Positions 18,592 through 26,534 are shown, counted from the first letter of the stretch. The stretch: DNA of 64,000 nt from Acrocarpospora macrocephala (GCF_009687865.1 NZ_BLAE01000068.1:1-64000); one strand, 5' to 3'. The notes: generated from the letters alone by a model not told the origin. Numbers and translations are program-made.

Positions 18592-20465
18592 CGCACCTTC
18601 GTCGGGATGCTCGTTGTGGGCAACGTGATATACGTGTCGTTTTCGACGAAGACAAGCCCTAGGTCCGTCAACTCCTGAAGCCAGGCGTCGAGCTGTCCGA
18701 AGGAAATATTTGTCCCGGCCTCTTGGAGGTGTCGGCGAAGACCCTGCAGAGATCGGCCGCGTTCGAGTTCTCGATAAGCAGTGATCAAGTTTGGATCTGT
18801 GATGTGATGATCCTTTGACGGCCAGCCCGCACGTCTATCCTCAATGTGCAGGCCGGCCGCGTCTATGAGGCGTGTGAGTGAACTTTCAGGATAGTGCGTG
18901 ATCCAGGCTTCCAGAGCCTCACGGAGCATGCTGCTGACGCCTTCATCAATTCCTGCGGGCTCGGTGTCGAAAGCGTATGCGATATCGTCGAGTTCCTCCT
19001 CCGGCAGGTTGTAGATGTGTTTGTAGTACCCTCTCGCACGGCGTTGCTCGAACCCTAGGGAAGGCCGATCGAAATAAGGGCTGAAACGCTCCAGGAATAT
19101 ACGCGTCGATCCCCCTGGCGGCTGCAGGTGAACTAGTGCCGGGATTTGGCGGATAATGGGCAGATAATGATCGTCCTGCTCTCCGGGGAAACCCACAAGC
19201 CAGTGCCAGGTGACGCTGATGTCAGCCGATTCTGAGTCCCTTAGCGTGCGAAGGTTGTGGATTGCCAGAACTCCCTTGTCCATAAGCTTGAGCACAGGGG
19301 TGGAGAGCGATTCGATTCCAGGTTGGATTTGGATAACTTTGGCATCGCGGAGAATGCTGATCTGCTCCGGCCTGAGGTTGGCTTTCACCTCATAATGAAT
19401 TCGCATGTCCCAGTCGAGCTCAGCCAGCCTTGGGAGAACCGTGGTGAAGTAGCCATGATCTATGATGTTGTCCACCATCAATATATCGAGCACGCCGTGC
19501 CGCTCGACCAGGCCGGTGATCTCCTCAAAAGCCCGGTCGGGATGCTTTCCACGGAATTCCATCAGGGAGCCGTTCAGTCCGCAGAACGTGCAGTGGTGAA
19601 CCTGCCCCCACCAGCAGCCACGTGAGGTTTCCAGCAGGAGCTTTGGCGTCAGATGCGCGCGAAGGGGGGAGTGCTCAACCCGCTGGAACCAGTCGTCATA
19701 GTCGGGAGTGGGAATGCCGTTCGCTGGCAATGGCCGGCGGCTCTGTTCGTTGACCATGAGGTCACTGCCCTTGGCCCAGCACAGGCCTGGGATGGTGTCG
19801 AACTCACGATGGCCTTCGATCGCGTCGAGCAGTTGCGGAAAGACTTGCTCGCCTTCACCCCGGACAATGTAGTCAATCACATTGAAGTAGTTCCGGTGCA
19901 TTGCCTGGCCCATGACGCCGTCGCAGTTTCCGCCACCCAGAAGAGTGATCACATCCGGCCGATAATGCTTGATGCGTGCTGCCAGGGCGAGACTCGGCAC
20001 GTTCTGCGAGAATGTCGACGTGAACCCTACGATCTGTGGATCGGTCGCGAGGATCTCGATCGCCGCCAGATCAATGAAACGCGCGGCGTATTCCCGCATC
20101 GCATGCGCCTTGCCGGGGTCACCCTTTATACTCCGCAGATAATCATCGAAACCCTCGCGCCCGAAGTCGTCATCACCGTGGAGCGCGCCTGCGAACACCC
20201 AGTCGCCGATTCCCTCGAATGCCCATTGATCACTGATGTGGCTGTAGTCTTCCAGGCTGAACGACTCGGTGGCGTGAACGGCCAGGAATTCGGCCCAGCG
20301 CAGGTTTCCGTAATATGTGTCCGGGTAGTCCCGCCCCGACTTCTTGCACACTGCCCGAAGCAGCCCCAGCGGCAGCGACGGATAATCCAGAGCTTGCCAT
20401 GGCATGGTAACCAGGCAGACTCTTGATTGAGCGCCTCGTTGAGCGGTCTCGCCAATAGTCTTCAT
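18588..20465 (-). CDS. RiPP-maturation B12-binding radical SAM protein (putative C-methyltransferase)
   Basis: 625 residues from the ATG at 20465 (AGGA six bases upstream). The N-terminal part (to about 225) is a cobalamin-binding-like Rossmann domain with LLGGGNCDG and YIVRGEGEQVFPQLLDAIEG. The radical SAM core carries SRGCWWGQVHHCTFCGLNG, a CX7CX2C cluster motif typical of the 'RiPP maturation radical SAM protein 1' family (TIGR03975). It does not have the usual CX3CX2C. The C-terminal 110 residues look winged-helix-like (SLQGLRRHLQEA to LVFVENDTYITLP) and may bind the leader peptide. It lies between the precursor and the 203-residue partner gene. Methylation or another radical modification of the precursor is predicted. 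Confidence 0.9.
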   Translation of the reverse strand: MKTIGETAQRGAQSRVCLVTMPWQALDYPSLPLGLLRAVCKKSGRDYPDTYYGNLRWAEFLAVHATESFSLEDYSHISDQWAFEGIGDWVFAGALHGDDDFGREGFDDYLRSIKGDPGKAHAMREYAARFIDLAAIEILATDPQIVGFTSTFSQNVPSLALAARIKHYRPDVITLLGGGNCDGVMGQAMHRNYFNVIDYIVRGEGEQVFPQLLDAIEGHREFDTIPGLCWAKGSDLMVNEQSRRPLPANGIPTPDYDDWFQRVEHSPLRAHLTPKLLLETSRGCWWGQVHHCTFCGLNGSLMEFRGKHPDRAFEEITGLVERHGVLDILMVDNIIDHGYFTTVLPRLAELDWDMRIHYEVKANLRPEQISILRDAKVIQIQPGIESLSTPVLKLMDKGVLAIHNLRTLRDSESADISVTWHWLVGFPGEQDDHYLPIIRQIPALVHLQPPGGSTRIFLERFSPYFDRPSLGFEQRRARGYYKHIYNLPEEELDDIAYAFDTEPAGIDEGVSSMLREALEAWITHYPESSLTRLIDAAGLHIEDRRAGWPSKDHHITDPNLITAYRELERGRSLQGLRRHLQEAGTNISFGQLDAWLQELTDLGLVFVENDTYITLPTTSIPTKVR

Positions 20466-20559
20466 TTCGGGTCCTGCCGTTGGGGGCACTTAGAGCTTTA
20501 ACTGCCGGCGCAGGGCACGGCACCAAGGCCGTACCCTGCGGGCAGCGACCTAGATCTGA

Positions 20560-20706
20560 CTAGATCTGGTCGCCTTCCACCAGGATTCGGTTGTGGTTGA
20601 AGTTGATGCCCCTGAGGAGCTGGTGCTCGGCGAGATCTTCGATCGTGAGGATGCCCATTGCTTCGGACTCTTGATCCCCTGGTACGACGTGTGGCTCCTG
20701 CGACAT
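20560..20706 (-). CDS. Candidate RiPP precursor peptide, 48 residues
   Basis: A short gene directly upstream of the maturase on the same strand, with purine-rich AGGAAAGGAAAAGGA just before its ATG. The acidic N-terminal half (MSQEPHVVPG, then ESEAMGILTIEDLAEH) has the amphipathic, Leu/Glu-rich look of a leader. The C-terminal tail after LLRG, INFNHNRILVEGDQI, is a candidate core with three Asn, one Phe and one His as possible targets. It has no Cys, Trp or Tyr. The 94-bp gap to the maturase lets the peptide be made in excess. Leader and core boundaries are inferred; no protease or exporter gene is adjacent. Confidence 0.75.
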   Translation of the reverse strand: MSQEPHVVPGDQESEAMGILTIEDLAEHQLLRGINFNHNRILVEGDQI

Positions 20707-21279
20707 TCCTTTTCCTTTCCTGAGGAGTTGCCGACTCTGATCGAGTCATACGCGTCGGACGATGACTGAATATCGGATCCGACCGCGAATCTGATTTATC
20801 GGCCCTTGCCCAAACTTGGCGACCAGCCGTTATACAATGCGGGCCTTCAGATTCGCGGTGTTTCCCTGATCCAGTCCATCCGGAATGTCACAGTCATAAT
20901 GACGGGGGTGGCTGAAGCGGCGCTGATGCGGTGCTGGAATCTGGTTGTCGTCCGCCGGCTCAAGGAGGAACTGGACCGCACCGGGCCGGCGGCCGGCCCG
21001 GGTGCTCGCTGGCGGCGCTTCCTTTCCCGGCGCCTGCCCGTGCCCTTCCCTTCCTGGATCTGGACGGCGAGCAAGCGCTGGGCGGATGGAACGCCATCCC
21101 CGCCCGGCAGCAGGCGGCCACTCAGGCTGTCCAGGTCATCCACAGAGCCTTCTGGGAGATCGACGTGACGTCACCGGATCGGAGCCGAGATCCACATTGC
21201 CGGCGCGCCAAAATTCCGCAGGAAAGTTCGGGCCCGTGTCTTGTTGTAGCTTGGCGGGGTGAACCATGAAAGGCCGCCA
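20707..21279. other. Non-coding interval upstream of the peptide operon, holding repeat copy B
   Basis: The part next to 20707 must contain the promoter of the minus-strand peptide operon and is locally AT-rich around 20770-20800. From about 20930 to 21250 a high-GC stretch has open frames but no convincing ribosome site. In one plus frame around copy B it reads WNAIPARQQAATQAVQVIHR, which looks like decayed coding sequence of a family I cannot name. Confidence 0.5.
21103..21168 (+). repeat. 66-bp direct repeat, copy B (right of the peptide cluster)
   Basis: Same orientation as copy A, 89% identical over 66 ungapped bases, about 5.8 kb away. Together the copies bracket the whole peptide operon. 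Confidence 0.8.
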
Positions 21280-21543
21280 ATGGATGAAAAGCGGGAATCC
21301 CAAGACAAGGAAGCATCTTATCTTCGGATCGCATTCTGGCTGCTGTTCCCGCTGGTGATTCTCTACTACGGCTCGCTCTTCCTCTCCGGGTTCGTCAACG
21401 ACGTCCTCACCAGCGCCCGCCGCCGACTGGGCCTCAAACCCACCGAGAAATACGTCGGAGTCATCTTCGTCTGCGTGCTCATCGCCTTGGTCGTCGCCGA
21501 GGTCGCATTGTTCAAGGCCTTCTTCGGGCTGCTGTTCGATTGA
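21280..21543 (+). CDS. Small two-helix membrane protein
   Basis: 87 residues from the ATG at 21280, with GAAAGG six bases upstream; a GTG at 21259 is an alternative. A charged N-terminus (MDEKRESQDKEAS) is followed by a hydrophobic helix (IAFWLLFPLVILYYGSLFL), a basic loop with ARRRLGLKP and a second helix (VGVIFVCVLIALVVAEVALF). No family or function is recognised. It starts just right of repeat copy B. Confidence 0.6.
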   Translation: MDEKRESQDKEASYLRIAFWLLFPLVILYYGSLFLSGFVNDVLTSARRRLGLKPTEKYVGVIFVCVLIALVVAEVALFKAFFGLLFD

Positions 21544-21629
21544 CCGGGTTTGGCTGTAGATCGCCCCCGGCCGGGGTAGGAACAGCGGACCGGCGAGAGC
21601 CGGGGCACGTTCTGGAGGGGGAATACCAG

Positions 21630-22274
21630 ATGAACCGTCAAGAAGCCGACAAGGTCATGGGCCCGATCAGTAATCACGGCCTTTTCTTCTGCGGCTTCCA
21701 CGTTGCCAAGAACAACCCCGAGGTCCAGGTGACCACCATGCACTACTGCGGGATGCGGGGCGAAGGCGACCACGGAATGCACCAGTGTCTCCTGTACGAC
21801 TCGGTCGGCCCGGGAGCGAAGTTGCTCGGCGTCGAGTACATCGTGTCCGACAAGCTTTTCCGCTCCCTCCCGGACGAGGAGAAGAAGTACTGGCACCCAC
21901 ACACCTACGAGGTGCTCGGCGGCGGACTGGTCGCCCCGGTCATGAACCACCAGGAAGAGCTGGACTTCATGACAAACCTGCTCACCACCTGGGGCAAGAC
22001 GTGGCACACCTGGCCCGACCCGACGACCCCACTGCCGCTGGGCGAGCCGCTGCTGATGTGGTCCCTGACCGGCGACGGCCAGTCGAACCTGGAGCTGGTC
22101 GCCGAGCGGGACAAGCAGTTCGGGGTGTCCACAGCGAAGATCCAGGCGGAGCGGGTCGAGGCCATCGGGTACGAGGTGCCGCAGGTGCCACCGCCGAAGT
22201 CCGTCGCAACCATCGGCCGGCAATGGACGGCCACGGGCGAGGACAGCCCGACACCCCGGAAGAAATCCTCTTAG
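21630..22274 (+). CDS. DUF1264 (oil-body-associated-protein-like) protein
   Basis: 214 residues; GGAGGGGG lies nine bases before the ATG at 21630. The motifs FFCGFHVAKNNPEVQVTTMH and MHQCLLYDS, then LLGVEYIVSDKLFRSLPDEE and YWHPHTYEVLGG, define the DUF1264 family shared by bacteria, fungi and plant oil-body-associated proteins. There is no signal peptide or membrane helix. The biochemical role is unknown. The conserved His/Cys residues suggest a metal or ligand site. It stands alone, its 3' end adjoining an EVE-domain relic on the other strand. Confidence 0.85.
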   Translation: MNRQEADKVMGPISNHGLFFCGFHVAKNNPEVQVTTMHYCGMRGEGDHGMHQCLLYDSVGPGAKLLGVEYIVSDKLFRSLPDEEKKYWHPHTYEVLGGGLVAPVMNHQEELDFMTNLLTTWGKTWHTWPDPTTPLPLGEPLLMWSLTGDGQSNLELVAERDKQFGVSTAKIQAERVEAIGYEVPQVPPPKSVATIGRQWTATGEDSPTPRKKSS

Positions 22275-22287
22275 CGCTCGCGCGAAC

Positions 22288-22515
22288 CTGGTAAAGCTTG
22301 TCGCCGGTGATTGTGGCCCACGCAGTGAACTGCCTGACGGGTTTACCTTCCCCATAAGTTTCGTGCGCGGCGAGTAAAAAACCATCTCATCGCCAGGACC
22401 TGGCTGGCGAAGATGCGTGCCAGCACCGTGGTCCGCTTGCGTGAAGCCTCCCTGGATGGCCGCTTCAACGTGATCCAGACTGACGGTGTTGATCCAGAAT
22501 CGCCGATCGGGAGAA
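22288..22515 (-). pseudogene. EVE-domain protein relic, frameshifted and truncated
   Basis: The minus strand reads RRFWINTVSLDHVEAAIQGG and then DEMVFYSPRTKLMG, the N-terminal half of an EVE (PUA-like, modified-base or nucleotide-binding) domain. The next frame continues it with KPVRQFTAWATITGDKLYQV. One G missing from the G-run complementary to 22350-22353 accounts for the shift. The C-terminal half is absent because the DUF1264 gene begins there. EVE proteins are single-domain readers found near restriction systems; none is nearby. Confidence 0.75.
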
Positions 22516-22564
22516 GGGACAGCGCGAGCCGAGGTTGCCGACTCGCCCGCGCCGGCCCCACTGT

Positions 22565-23428
22565 TCACTCTGCCGTCAGTCCCTCAACAAGGCCGGTCGT
22601 TGGCCTGCCGAGGAGTCGAGAAAGATCGTCACCGACCCGAGCAAAAACCCCGGCAGCGATGGTTTCATCGAGGCTTACCAAGAAGCTGGCCAGCTCGCCG
22701 TCCATCCCCGAATTGATGAGCGCTACCTGCAACTCTTCGGGAGTGACAGGCTGGTAAGTGACCTCTCGCTCCAGCACGACCGACATCGCTTCGGCAATGT
22801 CGGCGTAGGTGAAGTTTGTGTCGCCTGAGAGGCTGTAAGTGACATTGCCGTGCCCATCTGTGGTGACGACGATGGCCAATGCCTCGGCCAGGTCCTTCCG
22901 GCTGGCTGCTGCAACGACGGCGTCACCGGTCGCCGCGGCGAGAACGCCGGTGAAGCGGGGGCCTGCCAGCGCCTGAATGTAGTTCTCGATGTACCAGGTG
23001 TTCCGCAGGATCGTGTACGTCACACCGGAAGCGGTAAGAGCTTCCTCTGTCGCCCTGTGGTCCGCATTGATCTCGAACCGGTCATCGTCGGCTCGAACTC
23101 CGCTGGTGTAGTAGACGTGTCGGACATTCGCGTTCTTCGCAGCCTCGATCACCGACTCGTGCTGAGCAAGGCGATTCGAGTCGCTACCCGAGATCAACAC
23201 AATGTCAGAGTGCCTGGCAACCAGTTCTGCGACGCCGACTGAATCCGACAGATCGACGGCAGCAGTGCTGAACCCGGCGGAAGCAAGTTCCCCGAGGCGC
23301 AATTGATTCCGACCGACCGCGGTGATCGTTTCGGGACTGATTCCCCGAGCGACTAGCGCGTCCAGGACGTGGCGACCGAGTGCCCCCGTAGCCCCAAAAA
23401 CCAGGGTGCTCGCCTCAGGCACGGTCAT
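22565..23428 (-). CDS. NmrA-like NAD(P)H-binding SDR protein
   Basis: 287 residues. The N-terminal TLVFGATGALGRHVLDALVA is a GxxGxxG nucleotide-binding loop. SRKDLAEALAIVVTTDGHGN and YSLSGDTNFTYADIAEAMSV are hallmarks of the NmrA/azoreductase-like atypical SDRs (quinone oxidoreductase 2 type). The ATG at 23428 lies inside the upstream VOC gene, which it overlaps by 14 bases, so the two are coupled. Both lie downstream of the MarR operators. The pair could reduce or remove a reactive quinone or electrophile that MarR senses (inference). Confidence 0.87.
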   Translation of the reverse strand: MTVPEASTLVFGATGALGRHVLDALVARGISPETITAVGRNQLRLGELASAGFSTAAVDLSDSVGVAELVARHSDIVLISGSDSNRLAQHESVIEAAKNANVRHVYYTSGVRADDDRFEINADHRATEEALTASGVTYTILRNTWYIENYIQALAGPRFTGVLAAATGDAVVAAASRKDLAEALAIVVTTDGHGNVTYSLSGDTNFTYADIAEAMSVVLEREVTYQPVTPEELQVALINSGMDGELASFLVSLDETIAAGVFARVGDDLSRLLGRPTTGLVEGLTAE

Positions 23429-23783
23429 GGAGAGTGATCTGGTAGCCGTCGGGGTCGGCGAAGGTGAATGTCCGACCGAAGGGGCCGTCGATCGGTGCGG
23501 AGACGATGGTGTGACCGTCGGCGACGAGAGCATCGTGAATGGCCTGGACGTCTGTGGCGTGGAGCCAGATCGCGGCACCGATGCCGGGCTGAGCAACGGA
23601 TGCGAGGTCGGTGCCGGGAACGACGTCGCGGAGCGCGAACGCGATCGGCTTCGTCTCGAAGACGACGGCGTGCGGAGGCCCGGCCTGCGAGCGAACGAGG
23701 CCGAGGTACTGCTCGTAGAACGCCTGCGAAGCGTCGAGGTCACGCGCTTGCAGCGAGATGAAGTCGGGGCCAATGGCGGGCAA
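23415..23783 (-). CDS. VOC-family protein (glyoxalase/bleomycin-resistance type)
   Basis: 122 residues with a single-chain double module: FISLQARDLDASQAFYEQYL at the start and FTFADPDGYQITLHDRA at the end. AAGGAG precedes a TTG at 23783 by seven bases, which gives the standard VOC N-terminus. Longer upstream frames would cross the MarR operators. The expected N-terminal metal ligand His is replaced (SLQ), so it may be a binding protein rather than an enzyme. It forms a two-gene operon with the NmrA-like gene, divergent from marR. Confidence 0.85.
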   Translation of the reverse strand: MPAIGPDFISLQARDLDASQAFYEQYLGLVRSQAGPPHAVVFETKPIAFALRDVVPGTDLASVAQPGIGAAIWLHATDVQAIHDALVADGHTIVSAPIDGPFGRTFTFADPDGYQITLHDRA

Positions 23784-23802
23784 GATGATGCTCCTTCTCT
23801 TC

Positions 23803-23848
23803 GTGTCAGATTCCTGACACAGACCAATGTATGTCAGAATACTGACAT
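23803..23848. promoter_or_regulatory. Twin perfect MarR operators
   Basis: GTGTCAG-N4-CTGACAC (23803-23820) and ATGTCAG-N4-CTGACAT (23831-23848) are two perfect 7-bp-arm palindromes, 28 bp apart centre to centre. The second overlaps the marR start codon. The shared core TGTCAG-N4-CTGACA makes MarR the clear candidate. Confidence 0.85.
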
Positions 23849-24305
23849 GAGTCAAAACGGTGTCGGCGTCGACCTGGACAAATCACTGGGCTACCTGCTG
23901 AAAGAGGCTTCGAGCGCCCTCCGCGCAGCCATGGAAGAGGTGCTGCGGCCACTCGAGATGAGCGTGACGCACTACTCCTGCCTCGAACTGCTGGCTCAAC
24001 GGCCGGGCTTGTCGAACTCCGAGCTCGCGCGGCGCGCGTTCGTGACACGGCAGTCGATGAACGTGCTGCTCCAGACCCTGGAACGAGAGGGCTACGTGAC
24101 CAGGCCTGCGGAGGCGCCCGTCGGGAAGGTTCTTCCCACGCGGCTCACGCCTCGCGGCCGACGGAGGCTCGAGAAGGCGACCGTAGCGGTCCGGTCCGTC
24201 GAGGTCAGAATGCTGGCCGGCATGACCGAGACCGAGCAGTCAGGCGCGTTCCGGATCCTGCAAAGCATGATTCATTCCCTGCGCGATGGCAACGACGGTG
24301 CATAG
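23847..24305 (+). CDS. MarR-family transcriptional regulator
   Basis: 152 residues. The winged helix is LEMSVTHYSCLELLAQRPGL, then SNSELARRAFVTRQSMNVLLQTLEREGYV, with the wing RPAEAPVGKVLPTRLTPRGRR. The N- and C-terminal helices would form the dimer interface. The ATG lies in the right arm of the second palindrome with no room for a ribosome site, so the message is probably leaderless and repressor binding would block it directly. It likely controls itself and the divergent VOC/NmrA pair. Confidence 0.9.
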   Translation: MSQNGVGVDLDKSLGYLLKEASSALRAAMEEVLRPLEMSVTHYSCLELLAQRPGLSNSELARRAFVTRQSMNVLLQTLEREGYVTRPAEAPVGKVLPTRLTPRGRRRLEKATVAVRSVEVRMLAGMTETEQSGAFRILQSMIHSLRDGNDGA

Positions 24306-24424
24306 CTCGTTCCCCGGCGCACGTCTCGTCGCGCCCGGATAGGAGTGCAGCCGAGCATGAAAACCGTGCGGACGGACCTCGGAAACCGACAGACCTCGAC
24401 TACACCCTCTTCTGCGAAGAGCCC

Positions 24425-25432
24425 TCAATCGGTCGCCATCTGGGCTTGGTGACTTGGCGGTTCGAGGCTTCTCGTGCTAATTTCTGGGGCTTTCTCCAGG
24501 GCAGCCAGGATTTGCGATGGTTCCGCCAGCAAGGTCGGGTGATGCTCGATATAAACAAGCTCCCGCTGGGTTAGGTTGCGCACGTAGATCGTCCCAGAAA
24601 TCTTCGCCAGAAGGATCGAGCCGACTTGGATTGACGCGTCGGAGGTCCCTTCAAGCGATGAGATCAGGGCGGCTACGGTCGAGCCCTGCGCTGAATCAAC
24701 CTCAGCCTGCTTTGAGTGAATCAGCCGAAGTTCGGCGGCCCGCTGGAGCTTGTCGACTAATTCATCCATTTGTTCCTGCGCTTCACGCCTGGTCAAACTT
24801 CTCTTCGTTCGGGCAATCAGGGTTCTGAACCATGATCCATGTAGTGTGTCTAAATCTTGACTGATGGTAAATTCGTGTTCTGCGAGTACCTCTTCGAGCG
24901 CGGATGCGACTCCCTCGGGCGAGGTCTCATCATTCTCAATGTATATCCGCACCGAAATTTCACGTATCCGAGCCTTGTCAGGCTCGCGGTCAAAATGCCC
25001 CTCAGACTCCTCTAATTGAATTGCTTGGCGCTCCAGCGCATGCGGAATTTCATCAATTAGAGATTGATGAGCGTCGCGTTGGCCGTCCTGTAACTCTTGG
25101 GCGGCCTTCTTGCTAAACGAGGGTGGCGCGTCCCCGCCAGCTGATAGGCGTGCTTGAGCCTGCTGGGCCTTGTCGTATTCGTCAGCTCGGCCACGAACCA
25201 TGATCTGACGGAATGCATAATCGGAGTCGATGATGGCTGGATCATCGACTGAGCTCGACTGAGCTTCAGTCGGCGTCTCATCTAGGCCTTCGGGTGCCTC
25301 GCCGGGCCTATCTTCCGAGTTCCGATTTCGCTCGTGCGCGTCTTCGGGACCTGGCAGTCGACGCCCGAGTTCACCCCGATGGTCTGGCGGCTGACCAGGA
25401 TCCTTGGGTGTTCGAGGCTTGTCATTGCTCAC
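24425..25432 (-). CDS. Hypothetical protein, unrecognised family, low GC
   Basis: 335 residues. The first 65 are Pro-, Glu- and Asp-rich and look disordered. A middle helical part contains KAAQELQDGQRDAHQSL. The conserved-looking core follows: IREISVRIYIENDETSPEGV, ALEEVLAEHEFTISQDLDTL, a basic helix with RTKRSLTRREAQEQMDELVD, then GSILLAKISGTIYVRNLTQR. There is no signal peptide or membrane helix. Codon use is visibly more AT-rich than in its neighbours, which suggests recent acquisition. I cannot name the family or function. The 286 bp upstream hold no gene I can support. Confidence 0.65.
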   Translation of the reverse strand: MSNDKPRTPKDPGQPPDHRGELGRRLPGPEDAHERNRNSEDRPGEAPEGLDETPTEAQSSSVDDPAIIDSDYAFRQIMVRGRADEYDKAQQAQARLSAGGDAPPSFSKKAAQELQDGQRDAHQSLIDEIPHALERQAIQLEESEGHFDREPDKARIREISVRIYIENDETSPEGVASALEEVLAEHEFTISQDLDTLHGSWFRTLIARTKRSLTRREAQEQMDELVDKLQRAAELRLIHSKQAEVDSAQGSTVAALISSLEGTSDASIQVGSILLAKISGTIYVRNLTQRELVYIEHHPTLLAEPSQILAALEKAPEISTRSLEPPSHQAQMATD

Positions 25433-25718
25433 AATGTTTGGCCCTACTTGTATGAGACCCGGGGCCCTTCATACCTTTGGGTCGTCTCTCGCTAGGAACC
25501 ATAATTGAGAAAGTAGCCACGCCAACAGGCCTTTCGTGCTCCGGCATCAGCCGAGCAGGCCAGGGCCAGCGAAAGATGCCCAAGAAGCGAACGCCAGAGC
25601 GCCGAAAGGCGACAGAAAGCCCCAGGCCGTTGCGATCGGCTCCCATACGAACGACGTTTCCGCGGCTCAGTGAACTGCCGGGCGCCACACCGGCAGGTCA
25701 CGAAGCCGCAGGTCGGCG

Positions 25719-26534
25719 CTAGATGCGGAAGAACAGGTTCAGGAAGCGATTTGCCAGGTTCAGGTCGCCGCGCACCGTGCCGAAGTTTCCCCGGCCGAAT
25801 GTGGTGAGGACCATGCTGGCCGCGTCGAACTCGATCACCGCGGGGAGATCGCTGACGTCGCCAGGGGCGTACGCCATGCCCTCAGGGCCGATGTCCACGC
25901 GGAAGTCGCCGCCGTTGCGGCCGCCGATGCGCAGGCCCACCGAGAACGGTGTCAGGTCGGCGTCGGCCTTGATCGTGTACTGCCAGAGGACCAGCATGAA
26001 CGGCACCAGCAGGTCGGCGGCGTCGCCGGACATGGCGTGGTTGCGGCCGGTGCCCTCGCGGATGTCCCAGGAGTGGACGCCGAAGTCCATCAGCTGCCCG
26101 GCGGCGTAGAAGTAGGCGGGCACGGGGCCCATGTATGGATGAACTACGAGGAATCCGGTCCAGTCCTCGGGGCTGAGGTCGGTCAGGATGCGCTGCATCT
26201 TCTCGAAGTCGGTGCGGGCCCGGTCGAGCAGTTCCTTCTGGGTGGTGTTGCGGAACGAGATCGCCTGCTCGTTGACGCGGGCGCCCATCGCGGGCAGCCC
26301 GTACGGGTCGTCGGCCTGGGCCCCGGCGCGGGCCACGTCGAAGGCGGCGAAGTAGCCCTCGGTGGTGTCGACGAGGTGGGCGACGACGTCCCTGACGTGC
26401 CAGCCCGCGCAGGCGGTGGGGGCTTCCCAGGCCTCCTCGGGTTCCGCGAGAGCGAAGAATCGCTCGGCCTCCTCGCGTACCACCCGCAGGATGGTGTTCT
26501 TACCTTCGACGCTGGTGGCGTCCCATTCGCTCAT
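25719..26534 (-). CDS. Maleylpyruvate-isomerase-family (DinB-like, mycothiol-dependent) protein
   Basis: 271 residues. The N-terminal four-helix domain contains ACAGWHVRDVVAHLVDTTEG (first metal-binding His) and later FGVHSWDIREG (second and third ligands), the DinB/MDMPI arrangement that places a divalent metal for thiol chemistry with mycothiol. A C-terminal sterol-carrier-like part (FRVDIGPEGMAYAPGD to FGRGNFGTVRGDLNLANRFL) completes the usual two-domain form. The substrate is unknown. A 14-bp palindrome lies in its promoter region, and it follows the MFS pump gene on the same strand. Confidence 0.85.
   Translation of the reverse strand: MSEWDATSVEGKNTILRVVREEAERFFALAEPEEAWEAPTACAGWHVRDVVAHLVDTTEGYFAAFDVARAGAQADDPYGLPAMGARVNEQAISFRNTTQKELLDRARTDFEKMQRILTDLSPEDWTGFLVVHPYMGPVPAYFYAAGQLMDFGVHSWDIREGTGRNHAMSGDAADLLVPFMLVLWQYTIKADADLTPFSVGLRIGGRNGGDFRVDIGPEGMAYAPGDVSDLPAVIEFDAASMVLTTFGRGNFGTVRGDLNLANRFLNLFFRI

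Noticed and set aside
20498-20749. 83-codon minus-strand frame overlapping the precursor gene
   Set aside because: Arg/Pro/Gly-rich shifted frame; the 48-codon frame has the ribosome site and position expected of a precursor.
25477-25722. 81-codon plus-strand frame upstream of the AT-rich orphan
   Set aside because: No ribosome site or motif and it overlaps the end of the opposite-strand gene; basic composition looks non-coding.
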